A stretch of DNA of 64,000 bases from GH45 sp046704385 (lineage in GTDB: Bacteria; Bacteroidota; Bacteroidia; Bacteroidales; SZUA-534). The position numbers and the translations under genes are program-made. Under the pieces are notes generated by a model. That model made no database searches, was not told where the DNA came from, and worked only from the letters and a program-made list of their open reading frames with translations. Positions 55,356 to 64,000 of the stretch are shown here, one piece after another; the first letter of the stretch is position 1, and each line of letters begins with the position of its first letter. The stretch spans positions 62,001 through 126,000 of the forward strand of contig JBJKSB010000013.1 of the NCBI GenBank assembly GCA_046704385.1. The letters run 5' to 3'.

Positions 55356-56822
55356 ATGAAAAAAATATTTTTAATATTATCAGTAGCAGGTTTGTTTATG
55401 ACAAGCTGTACTGACAAATTTGAAGAGTACAACACGGATACCAAGCACCCGGCAGTTGTACCAGGAGAATTTCTATTTTCTAGTGCTGAATTATATTTAA
55501 CGGATTATGTTGATAATACCAACGTAAATGTTAACATATTTAAGTTAATGGCACAGTACTGGACTGAGACTACTTATATTGATGAAGCAAATTATGATTT
55601 AACAACCAGGAACATTGCTGCAAACATTTGGAGTTATATGTACCTTAGAACGTTAAAGGATTTGGATGAATCAAGCAAATTAATTGCTGGCGATGCTTCT
55701 GTGGTTGGAGCTGATGCAATTGCTGTTCAAAAGAATAAACTGGCTATTATTGAACTTCTGAATGTTTATTGTTATTCACATTTAGTAGATGTATTCGGAG
55801 CAGCCCCTTATGGAGATGCTTTAAATTTTGATAATGTTTATCCTACTTATGCTAATGGAGCTGATATTTATAAAGATTTATTTACCCGTTTAAATGCTGC
55901 TTTAGGTAATATGGATGCCAATTATAGTAGCTTTGATGGTGCTGATTTGTATTATGGTGGTGATGTTGCACAATGGATTAAATTTGGAAATACCTTGAAA
56001 GTAAAATTGGGTATTACTGTTGCTGATGCTGATCCCGCTACAGCTCAGGCTGCTGTTGAATCTGGTCGTGCTGGTGCATTCGCTGGTAACAGTGATGATT
56101 GCGCTATGCCTTATAATACAACCAATTTTAACCAGTTATATGCTGATTTAGTTGCCAGTGGCCGTCATGATTTTGTACCCGCTAATACCATAATGGATGC
56201 AATGGTTGGCTTAAACGACCCAAGGATGGATGCTTATTTTACGATGATTGATACTTCTTCTGATCCTGCAGTTGAAAAATTAGCATGGGTTGGTGGTGAA
56301 TATGGTTATTCAAATTCATTCAGCCAGTGTTCACATATTTGTTCAAGAGTTCAGCAACCTGATTATGAAGGTTTACTTATGACTTATACAGAAATGTGTT
56401 TCTATCTTGCTGAAGGAGCTGCCAGAGGCTATAATGTGGGTAAAACTGCTGAAGAATGGTACAATGAAGGTATTCAATCTTCATTTGATTACTGGGGCTC
56501 AGGAGATGCCACAGCCTATGAAGCTACAGCTGATGTTGCTTATGATGCTGCTAACTGGAAAGAAAAAATTGGTGTTCAATCATGGATTGCTAACTACACC
56601 AGGGGTATTGTAGCTTATAACAACTGGAGAAGATTGGATTATCCAATTCTGAATTTACCTGAAAACGCTACTGCTATTACTGATATTCCGGTTCGTTTTA
56701 CTTTCCCGATTAATGAACAATCATTAAATCAAAATAGTTATGCTGCTGCAGCATCTGCTATTGGTGGTGATTTAATTTCAACAAAAGTTTTCTGGGATAA
56801 AAATGATTATACAGGAAAATAA
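55356..56822 (+). CDS. SusD/RagB-like surface lipoprotein (SusD-like_2 type)
   Basis: The 488-residue protein has a lipoprotein signal with the lipobox MTSC (cysteine near residue 18) and a helix-rich mature protein beginning DKFEEYNTDTKHPA. TPR-like helical pairs follow, with a C-terminal region containing YNNWRRLDYP, typical of SusD-like_2 proteins. It sits on the cell surface as a lid on the SusC barrel and binds the imported ligand. No glycoside hydrolase, anti-sigma factor or hybrid sensor is adjacent, so the substrate cannot be named. Confidence 0.93.
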   Translation: MKKIFLILSVAGLFMTSCTDKFEEYNTDTKHPAVVPGEFLFSSAELYLTDYVDNTNVNVNIFKLMAQYWTETTYIDEANYDLTTRNIAANIWSYMYLRTLKDLDESSKLIAGDASVVGADAIAVQKNKLAIIELLNVYCYSHLVDVFGAAPYGDALNFDNVYPTYANGADIYKDLFTRLNAALGNMDANYSSFDGADLYYGGDVAQWIKFGNTLKVKLGITVADADPATAQAAVESGRAGAFAGNSDDCAMPYNTTNFNQLYADLVASGRHDFVPANTIMDAMVGLNDPRMDAYFTMIDTSSDPAVEKLAWVGGEYGYSNSFSQCSHICSRVQQPDYEGLLMTYTEMCFYLAEGAARGYNVGKTAEEWYNEGIQSSFDYWGSGDATAYEATADVAYDAANWKEKIGVQSWIANYTRGIVAYNNWRRLDYPILNLPENATAITDIPVRFTFPINEQSLNQNSYAAAASAIGGDLISTKVFWDKNDYTGK

Positions 56823-56843
56823 TCGGATGATATAATTGTTTAT

Positions 56844-56874
56844 AAAAGGCTATCCATTGGGTAGCCTTTTTTTT
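56844..56874 (+). terminator. Terminator of the susC-susD operon
   Basis: Stem AAAAGGCTATCC pairs with GGGTAGCCTTTT (one T-G pair) around loop ATT, followed by T8. Confidence 0.9.
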
Positions 56875-56934
56875 ATTGTTTTTATCAAAAAAAAATCCCA
56901 TTTTAAAGCACTTAAATTTTAGCCATTTATTATT

Positions 56935-58554
56935 GTGAACAATAGTATTCTTCTAGTAGGCAATGCCAATGGTTACTATGATTTATTATGCAGCTTGCAT
57001 GCTAAATGTAATGTATTCACTCTTAATGATTTAAAACAATCCATTGAATTTTTAAACAAACAGCTGGTCGATCTTATTTTAGTAGTAATTGAGGATAATT
57101 TTTTTGAGGAAATCAACCTGATTGAAAGAATAAAACAAGAGGAAGATTATAAAGATATTCCTGTTATTGTTGTTGATAATTCACCTTTCCCTATACCCAA
57201 TAATATAAAATTAGCATTTCAATCCGGGGCTACCGATTATCTGAAAAATGGTGTATCTGAAATTGAGATGACAAGCCGGGTCGAAAATCATTTGCGAAGT
57301 TATAAACGTTTGAGTGAGATATTGGAAGAGAACCTGGTTAATAAGGAAACTCTTGGGCTTATGGACCGATTGGTCCTTTTTATGGACAGGGCTGATAATT
57401 CATTCATAATTTTTGATAGTAATGGTGAAATTGAATGGGTAAATGAAGGCTTTATCCGTTTATATGGATATACTATTGACGAATTTAAACGACGATTCGG
57501 AAGAACAGTTTTTGAGGCCAGTAAAAACTCTGAGATTAATCAAAAAGTTGAGAAATGTATCCGGACAAAAAAATCAATTAATTATGTTGCTGAATGTCAA
57601 ACCCGTTCGGGAGAGTTTAAATGGATTCAAACCACCTTTACGCCAATTGTAGCACCTTCTGGTATTATTGAGCGATTTATTGCAATTGAAACAGATATTA
57701 CCAAACTTAAAGAAACCGAAGAAGCCCTAAACCAAAAAAATGAATACATGATAGCGCTGACTAACCACCTGAAAAGCGCTAACACACTTCTTGAGGAGCA
57801 GCAACATGAGATTAATCTGCAAAATAAAGCTATTGAAGAAGAACGGAAAAAATCAGAAGATTTATTATTGAATATATTGCCTTTTGAGGTTGCGCGGCAA
57901 TTAAAATCAAAAGGGGAAGCCAAGCCGCGTGATTATAAATGGACCACAGTCCTCTTTCTTGATTTTGTCGGATTTACAAAATTAACTCAGGAACTTTCAC
58001 CCATGGACCTGGTTTCAGCCCTGGATTCCTATTTTAAGAAATTTGACGATGTGGTTGATAAGCATTTTACTGAGAAGATTAAAACGATTGGCGATGCCTA
58101 TATGTGCGTAGGTGGTTTGCCCTTGCGGAATCGAAGTAATCCGTTTAATGTTGTGCTGGCTGGTCTCGAAATGCAAAACATCATTGAAGAAATGGTTGAA
58201 GAAACCCGTACTCCCCATGGGTTGGAGTGGCGCTGCAGGATAGGTGTACATTCCGGGGCAGTGATGGCTGGTGTTGTAGGTAAAAAGAAATATATTTACG
58301 ATATATGGGGACATACAGTAAATGTGGCTGCAAGAATGCAGCAGGAAAGTGAAGTTGGAAAAGTAAATATTTCCGGATTTACCTATGAAACCATTAAAGA
58401 TTATTTTGATTGTACATATCGCGGAAAGATTGCCATGAAAAATTCAGCCGAAGCAGATATGTATTTTGTAAACCGGCTAAAACCCGAATATTCAGCTGAT
58501 AAAATGGGTATTGAGCCGAATGAAGCATTCCTCAAAATGTTGAATTCCCTGTAA
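56935..58554 (+). CDS. Class III adenylate cyclase with degenerate REC and PAS domains
   Basis: This 539-residue protein starts with GTG at 56935. Residues 1-120 have a receiver fold, but the phospho-accepting aspartate and the acidic pair are absent (LILVVIEDNF in place of LILLD). A PAS domain (about 145-270) is followed by a coiled coil (270-315). The class III cyclase domain (about 330-505) has both metal aspartates (FLDFVGF and KTIGDAYM), and lysine and aspartate at the purine-specifying positions (IKTIGDAYM, YDIWGHTVN), which favour ATP over GTP. It probably makes cAMP in response to an intracellular signal. No transmembrane segment is seen. Confidence 0.85.
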   Translation: MNNSILLVGNANGYYDLLCSLHAKCNVFTLNDLKQSIEFLNKQLVDLILVVIEDNFFEEINLIERIKQEEDYKDIPVIVVDNSPFPIPNNIKLAFQSGATDYLKNGVSEIEMTSRVENHLRSYKRLSEILEENLVNKETLGLMDRLVLFMDRADNSFIIFDSNGEIEWVNEGFIRLYGYTIDEFKRRFGRTVFEASKNSEINQKVEKCIRTKKSINYVAECQTRSGEFKWIQTTFTPIVAPSGIIERFIAIETDITKLKETEEALNQKNEYMIALTNHLKSANTLLEEQQHEINLQNKAIEEERKKSEDLLLNILPFEVARQLKSKGEAKPRDYKWTTVLFLDFVGFTKLTQELSPMDLVSALDSYFKKFDDVVDKHFTEKIKTIGDAYMCVGGLPLRNRSNPFNVVLAGLEMQNIIEEMVEETRTPHGLEWRCRIGVHSGAVMAGVVGKKKYIYDIWGHTVNVAARMQQESEVGKVNISGFTYETIKDYFDCTYRGKIAMKNSAEADMYFVNRLKPEYSADKMGIEPNEAFLKMLNSL

Positions 58555-58658
58555 GAACCCTATGCAGAAAAATTTTAATAAGAAAATCTACAGTTTTTTT
58601 ATTATAATATTTATTTTCACCAATTAGTTGAAAGTGGTAAAGCCATATAATCATTTGA

Positions 58659-61631
58659 ATGTTGAAAATGAGATTTCTGATTAAAACTTTCCTGTTTTTT
58701 ATTCCAATTGCTCTTACCAGCACTTTAATTAATAAAACACCCACCAATTATAAGCAAAACTTAAAAATTGCATCGCCCATTGAATTGATTCAATCAGTTT
58801 GGGTTGATTCACTTATGGATTCAATGAGTCTTGAGGAAAAAATTGGACAGCTTTTTATGGTGGCTGCCTATACGACTCATGCCAATAATAAACGATATGT
58901 TAATGGATTAATTCGCGAAATTCAGAAATATGGTGTAGGAGGCCTGATTTTGATGGATGGATCGCCGGTAAATTCAGCGAATTTTCTAAACATGATACAA
59001 AGTAACGTAAAATTGCCATTAATGGTAGCCGTTGATGGAGAATGGGGGTTGGGCATGCGTTTGGATAGTATTAAACCTTTTCCTAAAGCCATGGAATTAG
59101 GTGCAGTAAAAAATGATCAGCTTATTTTCGATTATGGTAAGGTGGTAGCATCTCAGAGCCGACGATTGGGGATTCATATAAATTTTGCCCCGGTGCTGGA
59201 TATTAACACCCGATATAATAATCCTATTATTAATATGCGGTCATTTGGAGACCAAAAAATTAATGTAACCCGTAAAGGACTTGCCTTTGCCATGGGAATG
59301 CAGAATTGTGGGGTATTGGCTGTGGGTAAGCACTTCCCGGGACATGGTTCAACCTTTCAGGATTCCCATAAAACATTACCGATAGTATATAGCACGAAAG
59401 AAAAGCTTTCCCTTGTTGACATGTACCCATTTCACCAGTTAATTGAGAACGAACTGGGCGGTATAATGGTGGCTCATATATCTTATCCTATGCTTGATGC
59501 CCGCAAAAACCGACCGGCTTCACTTTCATCAATAGTAATCGATTCCATTTTAAAGAAAAAACTTGGGTTTAAAGGTTTGGTTTTTACTGATGCTTTGAAT
59601 ATGAAGGGTGTGACCAATAATTTTCATCCCGGTGAGTTGGAGGTACAGGCTTTGTTAGCCGGAAACGATGTTCTGGTTTTTCCTGAAAACGTTGGTGTGG
59701 CTTTCAACAGTATTTTGAGGGCTGTAAAATCAGGAGTAATAAAAAAAGCTGATATTGATGCAAAGTGCAGGAAAATTCTAAAGGCCAAGCAATGGTTTGG
59801 ACTTGATCACTACAAACCGGTAAACACAAACAACATATCTCGTAATTTCAATAATGAAGAATCAAAATTGCTTGTTCAGAATATTGCCGAAAACTCCCTA
59901 ACGCTTTTAAAGAACAGTGAATTACTCCCATTGAAGGAGCTGGAGAATAAAAAGCTTTTGTGTATTTCTCTTGGAAATGGCAATAGTTCTGAATTTAAAC
60001 ATTACCTGAATAAGTATATGCAGGTTGATACTTTGAATCTTTCAAAGTGGCCAACCAAACTGGAAATCGAAAAATTAATGGATACCATTACATACTATAC
60101 CCATATTATAATCGGACAAATTGGAATAAGTGAATGGCCTTTCTCTAAATTTAATCTTTCTGAGAAAAATATTTTACTGGCTGAAAAAATTGCAGGAATA
60201 AAACCTGTGGTTTTTGTATTTATGGGAAATCCTTATGCTATGCGTTACTATCCCGATTTGAAGAATTTTGAAAGTTTGGTTATTGCTTATGGAGATAATG
60301 AAACCGAACAACGTATGGCAGCGGAGGCTATTTTTGGTGGTGTGGGAGTTAAGGGCATTCTGCCGGTGACCATTAATAATGAGTTTCAATCAGGAACAGG
60401 TCTGACCTATAGTGCCATAAGGCTGAAATATTCTATTCCTGAAGAGTTTGGACTAAATGAAAATGACTTTTATAGAGTTGATTCAATTGCACTGGAAGCT
60501 ATAAAACAAAAAGCTATACCGGGTTGTCAGATTTTATATGCTAAAAATGGTAAAGTTATTTATAATAAAAATTTTGGTTATTACACTTACAAAAATAAAA
60601 AACCTGTCAGCGATAAAAGTGTTTATGATTTGGCATCACTGACTAAGGTGGTGGCGACCACCATTTCGCTCATGAAATTATATGAGGAGAATAAAATTGA
60701 TCCAACTGCAAAGCTTTCGGTTTACCTTCCGGAACTTTTAAAGAGCGATAAAAAATCAATGAAAATTAACCAGATTCTGGCACATCAGTCAGGTTTGCAC
60801 GCCTGGATTCCTTTTTATAGAAATACATTGACCGACAAGGGTGAACTTCGTCCCGGGTTATACTCAACGGATTCTACTGAGAATTTTTCTATCAGGGTGG
60901 CTGATCATCTTTTTTTAAGGAATGATTATTTTGATTCCATTTACCAGGCCATTCTGGATACTCCTTTGTATCATAAAAAGAAATACCGGTACAGTGATTT
61001 AGGATTTTATTTGATGGCAAAGCTTATTAATCAAAATGGTGAGCCGCTGGATATTTACACCCGGAAAAATTTCTACGGTCCGTTAGGAATGAGCCATACC
61101 TGGTTTAAACCTTGGCGCTTTCAAAACTATCTATCTGTTGTACCCAGTGAAGATGATCAAATTTTCAGGCATCAGGTAATTGATGGATTTGTTAACGACC
61201 CGGGAGCTGCTATGTTGGGAGGAGTCTCAGGACATGCCGGGTTATTTTCAACTGCTGACGATTTGGCCAAATTGGGTCAGTTATTCCTAAACAAGGGAAC
61301 TTATGGAGGTGACCATTATTTTTTAAGCAAGACACTTGATGTTTTCAACAAAAGCTATTTTAAAAGAAAAGGAAACCGAAGAGCCCTGGGATTTGACAAG
61401 CCGGCGCTTAAAAAAGATGAACCAGGACCAACCTGTAAGTCGGCTTCAGCTGAAAGTTTCGGACATAGCGGGTTCACCGGAACCTATTTTTGGATTGATC
61501 CTAAGACCCAAAGTATATTTATTTTTCTGTCGAACCGGACCTATCCCGATCAGAATAATGAGAAACTGGTTGATGAAAATATAAGAACCAATATCCAGCA
61601 GATTTTCTACGATGTTCTTGAGCATAAATAA
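58659..61631 (+). CDS. GH3 beta-N-acetylglucosaminidase fused to beta-lactamase-like serine hydrolase
   Basis: The 990-residue protein has an N-terminal membrane/signal segment (about residues 5-23). The GH3 catalytic domain (about 50-380) has NagZ features: KHFPGHG at 224-230 with the His/Asp dyad in STFQDSHKTLP, and nucleophile Asp311 in FTDALNMKG. A GH3-C-like domain spans about 400-590. The C-terminal class C beta-lactamase/PBP-like domain (600-990) has the SLTK motif with Ser660, YSD near residue 780 and HSG near 933. It probably removes GlcNAc from cell-wall fragments and also acts on peptides or esters. This fusion is known in Bacteroidota. Confidence 0.9.
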   Translation: MLKMRFLIKTFLFFIPIALTSTLINKTPTNYKQNLKIASPIELIQSVWVDSLMDSMSLEEKIGQLFMVAAYTTHANNKRYVNGLIREIQKYGVGGLILMDGSPVNSANFLNMIQSNVKLPLMVAVDGEWGLGMRLDSIKPFPKAMELGAVKNDQLIFDYGKVVASQSRRLGIHINFAPVLDINTRYNNPIINMRSFGDQKINVTRKGLAFAMGMQNCGVLAVGKHFPGHGSTFQDSHKTLPIVYSTKEKLSLVDMYPFHQLIENELGGIMVAHISYPMLDARKNRPASLSSIVIDSILKKKLGFKGLVFTDALNMKGVTNNFHPGELEVQALLAGNDVLVFPENVGVAFNSILRAVKSGVIKKADIDAKCRKILKAKQWFGLDHYKPVNTNNISRNFNNEESKLLVQNIAENSLTLLKNSELLPLKELENKKLLCISLGNGNSSEFKHYLNKYMQVDTLNLSKWPTKLEIEKLMDTITYYTHIIIGQIGISEWPFSKFNLSEKNILLAEKIAGIKPVVFVFMGNPYAMRYYPDLKNFESLVIAYGDNETEQRMAAEAIFGGVGVKGILPVTINNEFQSGTGLTYSAIRLKYSIPEEFGLNENDFYRVDSIALEAIKQKAIPGCQILYAKNGKVIYNKNFGYYTYKNKKPVSDKSVYDLASLTKVVATTISLMKLYEENKIDPTAKLSVYLPELLKSDKKSMKINQILAHQSGLHAWIPFYRNTLTDKGELRPGLYSTDSTENFSIRVADHLFLRNDYFDSIYQAILDTPLYHKKKYRYSDLGFYLMAKLINQNGEPLDIYTRKNFYGPLGMSHTWFKPWRFQNYLSVVPSEDDQIFRHQVIDGFVNDPGAAMLGGVSGHAGLFSTADDLAKLGQLFLNKGTYGGDHYFLSKTLDVFNKSYFKRKGNRRALGFDKPALKKDEPGPTCKSASAESFGHSGFTGTYFWIDPKTQSIFIFLSNRTYPDQNNEKLVDENIRTNIQQIFYDVLEHK

Positions 61632-61728
61632 TTGTATTTTGTAAGCAAATCAAAACATCATCTTTTAAAACACAAGTAAACTATAAAATTGAATAATAAA
61701 TTGTTATTAAATTTATTATTTAACAGTA

Positions 61729-61772
61729 ATCAGGTTTTCTTTTTGAAAAACCTATCTTAAATCAGGTTTTCT
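61729..61772 (+). repeat. 12-bp direct repeat upstream of the epimerase gene
   Basis: ATCAGGTTTTCT occurs at 61729-61740 and again at 61761-61772, 32 bp apart, with an AGGTTTT/AAAACCT hairpin overlapping the first copy. It may be a regulatory site for the methylmalonyl-CoA genes. The gap 61632-61857 is otherwise empty and AT-rich. Confidence 0.35.
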
Positions 61773-61857
61773 GCCAAATTTGAGTTTATTTAATAATTAA
61801 TTTCGTGCCGATTATTAATCATGAAAGTAATGGATTACGAATTTAAAATCTGTTAAA

Positions 61858-62262
61858 ATGAAGCCTACACACATCGAACACATTGGAATTGCAGTAAATA
61901 GTTTAGAGGAATCGATTCCATATTATGAAAAAGTTTTGGGACTGAAATGTTACTCCATTGAAGAAGTTAAAGATCAGAAAGTAAAAACTGCTTTTTTTAT
62001 GATCGGCCAAACCAAAATTGAATTATTGGAATCAACTGATCCCGAAGGCCCCATTGGGAAATTTATTGAGAAAAAAGGTCCTGGTATTCATCACCTGGCT
62101 TTTGCGGTTGATGATGTTAATGCAGCTCTTGCCGATGCTGAAAAGGAGGGTGTTCAATTAATTGATAAGCAAGGCCGTAAAGGTGCTGAAGGATTGAATA
62201 TTGGATTTTTACATCCCAAATCGACCCTCGGAGTTTTGACAGAATTGTGTGATAACAAATAG
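61858..62262 (+). CDS. mce: Methylmalonyl-CoA epimerase
   Basis: This 134-residue VOC-fold protein starts THIEHIGIAVNSLEESIPYY. Metal ligands are visible as the histidine in IEHIGIAV, the histidine in GPGIHHLAF and the glutamate in VLTELCD. It interconverts (R)- and (S)-methylmalonyl-CoA. The carboxyltransferase gene starts 40 bases downstream and an OadG-like gene follows, so the cluster carries methylmalonyl-CoA toward propionyl-CoA. Confidence 0.95.
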   Translation: MKPTHIEHIGIAVNSLEESIPYYEKVLGLKCYSIEEVKDQKVKTAFFMIGQTKIELLESTDPEGPIGKFIEKKGPGIHHLAFAVDDVNAALADAEKEGVQLIDKQGRKGAEGLNIGFLHPKSTLGVLTELCDNK

Positions 62263-62302
62263 TGCTACTAATTAGTCTGAGAATTTCTACATCTCTTAAA
62301 TC

Positions 62303-63862
62303 ATGGAAAATCAGAATAAAATCAACGAATTGATCGAAAAACGAGCTCAGGCCCGTTTGGGTGGGGGAGAGAAAAGAATTGAAGCACAACATCAAAAGGG
62401 AAAATTTACCGCTCGTGAACGCATTGATATGTTGCTTGATGAAGGTAGTTTCGAGGAATTTGATATGTTTGTCACCCACCGGTGTACCAATTTTGGTATG
62501 GAAAATAATAAGTTTCTGGGTGATGGCGTGGTTACAGGTCATGGAACCATTGATGGTCGGGTTGTATATGTTTTTTCCCAGGATTTTACAGTTTTTGGAG
62601 GGTCGCTGTCAGAATCGTTTGCCCAAAAAATATGTAAAGTTATGGATATGGCCATGAAAGTTGGTGCACCCGTAATAGGCATAAATGATAGTGGTGGAGC
62701 TAGAATTCAGGAAGGGGTGACCAGTTTAGCCGGTTATGCTGAGATTTTTGAACGAAATATTCTGGCTTCGGGCGTTATTCCTCAAATATCAGCCATTTTT
62801 GGGCCATGTGCCGGAGGAGCCGTTTACTCACCCGCATTGACCGATTTTGTGTTAATGACTGACAAAACCAGTTATATGTTTGTAACGGGTCCAAAGGTTG
62901 TAAAGACAGTTACCGGTGAAGATATTTCAACCGAGGATCTTGGTGGGGCTATGGTTCATGCCTCAAAATCGGGAGTTTCGCACTTTTTGGCTGACGATGA
63001 GCAGGAGGGTATTTTGTTGATTAGAAAATTATTATCCTATCTGCCTCAGAACAACCTGGAGGAGCCTCCGATAACTGCATGTTCAGACCCAATTGACAGA
63101 ATTGATGACGTATTGAATGAAATAATTCCTGAAAATCCAAACCATCCCTATAATATTAAGGATGTGATTTATAGTATTGTTGATGCCCAGGAATTTTTGG
63201 AGGTACACAGAAATTACGCAAAGAACATCATCGTTGGATTTGCAAAATTGAATGGTGTACCAACAGGCATAATTGCTAACCAGCCTAATTATCTGGCTGG
63301 TGTACTCGATATTGAAGCATCGCGTAAAGCAGCTCGTTTCGTGCGTTTTTGTGATTCTTTTAATATCCAGATTTTGACGTTGGTAGATGTGCCCGGATTT
63401 CTGCCGGGGAGTGGACAGGAATATGGCGGAATTATAATTCACGGGGCTAAACTTATGTTTGCCTATGGCGAAGCTACTGTGCCTAAAATTACGGTTACTT
63501 TACGCAAATCGTATGGTGGAGCCCACGATGTTATGTCGTGTAAGCAGTTGCGCGGAGATTTAAATTATGCCTGGCCAACGGCTGAAATTGCCGTAATGGG
63601 TGCATCAGGAGCCATCGAGGTTTTGGAGGGCAAAAACCTGTCGGGTATTTTGGATCCGGAAGAAAAAGCAAAATTTGTAGCCACGAAAGAACAGGAATAT
63701 AAGGATAAATTTGCCAATCCATACCAGGCGGCTGCATTTGGATATATTGATGATATAATTGAACCCAGAAACACCAGGTTCCGTCTTATCAGAGGATTTG
63801 AAAGCCTGTCGACCAAAAAACTTTCAAATCCTCCTAAAAAGCATAGTAATATTCCACTTTAA
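62303..63862 (+). CDS. mmdA: Methylmalonyl-CoA decarboxylase / propionyl-CoA carboxylase carboxyltransferase subunit
   Basis: The 519-residue acyl-CoA carboxyltransferase has both halves. The N-terminal half has GINDSGGARIQEGV near residue 131 and the oxyanion-hole segment GPCAGGAVYSPALTDF. The C-terminal half has PGFLPGSGQEYGGIIIHGAKL. It moves carboxyl between methylmalonyl-CoA and biotin. Next to mce and an OadG-like membrane subunit it is best read as the alpha subunit of the sodium-pumping methylmalonyl-CoA decarboxylase, though the protein itself is very close to propionyl-CoA carboxylase beta. Confidence 0.93.
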   Translation: MENQNKINELIEKRAQARLGGGEKRIEAQHQKGKFTARERIDMLLDEGSFEEFDMFVTHRCTNFGMENNKFLGDGVVTGHGTIDGRVVYVFSQDFTVFGGSLSESFAQKICKVMDMAMKVGAPVIGINDSGGARIQEGVTSLAGYAEIFERNILASGVIPQISAIFGPCAGGAVYSPALTDFVLMTDKTSYMFVTGPKVVKTVTGEDISTEDLGGAMVHASKSGVSHFLADDEQEGILLIRKLLSYLPQNNLEEPPITACSDPIDRIDDVLNEIIPENPNHPYNIKDVIYSIVDAQEFLEVHRNYAKNIIVGFAKLNGVPTGIIANQPNYLAGVLDIEASRKAARFVRFCDSFNIQILTLVDVPGFLPGSGQEYGGIIIHGAKLMFAYGEATVPKITVTLRKSYGGAHDVMSCKQLRGDLNYAWPTAEIAVMGASGAIEVLEGKNLSGILDPEEKAKFVATKEQEYKDKFANPYQAAAFGYIDDIIEPRNTRFRLIRGFESLSTKKLSNPPKKHSNIPL

Positions 63863-63870
63863 AAACAGTA

Positions 63871-64000
63871 ATGATGAGTGATATTTTTGCCTCAATAACC
63901 GAACAAGGTGGCTGGACAGTTGCTTTGGTGGGCTACTGTATTGTTTTTGCAGCCCTGGTTTTGCTTATCTGGATATTTATTTCAGTGCCTAAAATCATTA
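63871..64000 (+). CDS. OadG-like decarboxylase membrane subunit, truncated by the window end
   Basis: The frame is open from ATG at 63871 to the window edge and encodes MMSDIFASITEQGGWTVALV, then a hydrophobic helix and VPKI. The order polar start, single membrane helix, and its place after mmdA match the small gamma/delta subunit (OadG/MmdD type) that anchors the decarboxylase to its sodium pump. The gene continues beyond 64000; biotin carrier and beta-pump genes are expected downstream. Confidence 0.7.
   Translation, partial: MMSDIFASITEQGGWTVALVGYCIVFAALVLLIWIFISVPKII

Noticed and set aside
1..64000. tRNA, rRNA or known riboswitch
   Set aside because: I saw no cloverleaf-like T-arm motif, rRNA segment or recognised riboswitch; reading by eye cannot exclude a structured RNA, and a covariance-model scan would settle it.

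Overview
The window is a 64 kb piece of a low-GC chromosome from the phylum Bacteroidota. The evidence is a SusC/SusD pair, GWxTD, Y_Y_Y/Reg_prop and DUF1987 families, lipoproteins in place of many periplasmic enzymes, almost no Shine-Dalgarno sequences, and repeated matches to the Bacteroidota -7 promoter element TAnnTTTG. The methylmalonyl-CoA epimerase / MmdA / OadG-type group at the right end fits a Bacteroidales or Marinilabiliales fermenter. I cannot place it below order level. I saw no rRNA, tRNA, CRISPR array, prophage or intact insertion sequence. Most of the window is stable core chromosome with good-length genes; accessory character is limited to a few repeat-rich gaps.

Layout. 0.1-6.1 kb: a DUF4143 ATPase behind two spaced dyads, a nucleotide-sugar-type epimerase, a duplicated TPR membrane protein, a START-domain protein and a thioredoxin-fold lipoprotein. 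6.3-12.7 kb (minus): a DUF2892 membrane protein, a GH13 amylase lipoprotein, and a 1292-residue beta-propeller receptor ending in a SpoIIE phosphatase. 12.8-17.5 kb (plus): an AmgK-like sugar kinase fused to a RapZ C-terminal domain, a thioredoxin, a MurU-like nucleotidyltransferase, a SiaC (DUF1987) protein and an aminotransferase. 17.5-26.5 kb: MerR/CapA/M23 operon divergent from alaS, then an M64 peptidase, aminopeptidase P and a second SiaC protein. 26.9-34.3 kb: a NUMOD4/HNH-derived protein, mtaB, an inositol monophosphatase, GWxTD protein, lipid A-type acyltransferase, GT2 glycosyltransferase and a second epimerase. 34.4-36.6 kb (minus): a catabolic-type ornithine carbamoyltransferase and carbamate kinase preceded by a 42-codon membrane-peptide ORF. 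36.7-46.2 kb: lipoprotein, ftsK, lolA, a response regulator and two hybrid histidine kinases, and a DUF819 transporter. 46.2-47.1 kb: a gene-free gap full of eroded palindromic repeats. 47.1-51.7 kb: a BamA-type barrel and hutI-ftcD. 52-58.5 kb: SusC/SusD and a class III cyclase. 58.6-64 kb: a GH3/serine-hydrolase fusion and the methylmalonyl-CoA decarboxylase genes.

How the genes work together. Three genes fit one cell-wall recycling route: a NagZ-type hexosaminidase fused to a beta-lactamase-like domain (58.7 kb), an AmgK-like anomeric kinase (12.8 kb) and a MurU-like uridylyltransferase (15.0 kb). The kinase carries the RapZ C-terminal domain, which in enterobacteria senses glucosamine-6-phosphate, so the enzyme may combine catalysis with amino-sugar sensing. 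I consider this the strongest candidate for an undescribed system. A SpoIIE phosphatase receptor and two SiaC proteins that both keep Thr68 suggest a SiaABC-like partner-switch. HutI-FtcD and OTC-carbamate kinase are parts of amino-acid fermentation, and Mce-MmdA-OadG points to sodium-coupled propionate formation.

The most interesting non-coding signals are an 82-bp element with a perfect 14-bp inverted repeat, found in the 5' leaders of two unrelated genes with its loop apparently reversed between copies; paired dyads 32 bp apart before the DUF4143 gene; and a promoter embedded in a terminator before mtaB.
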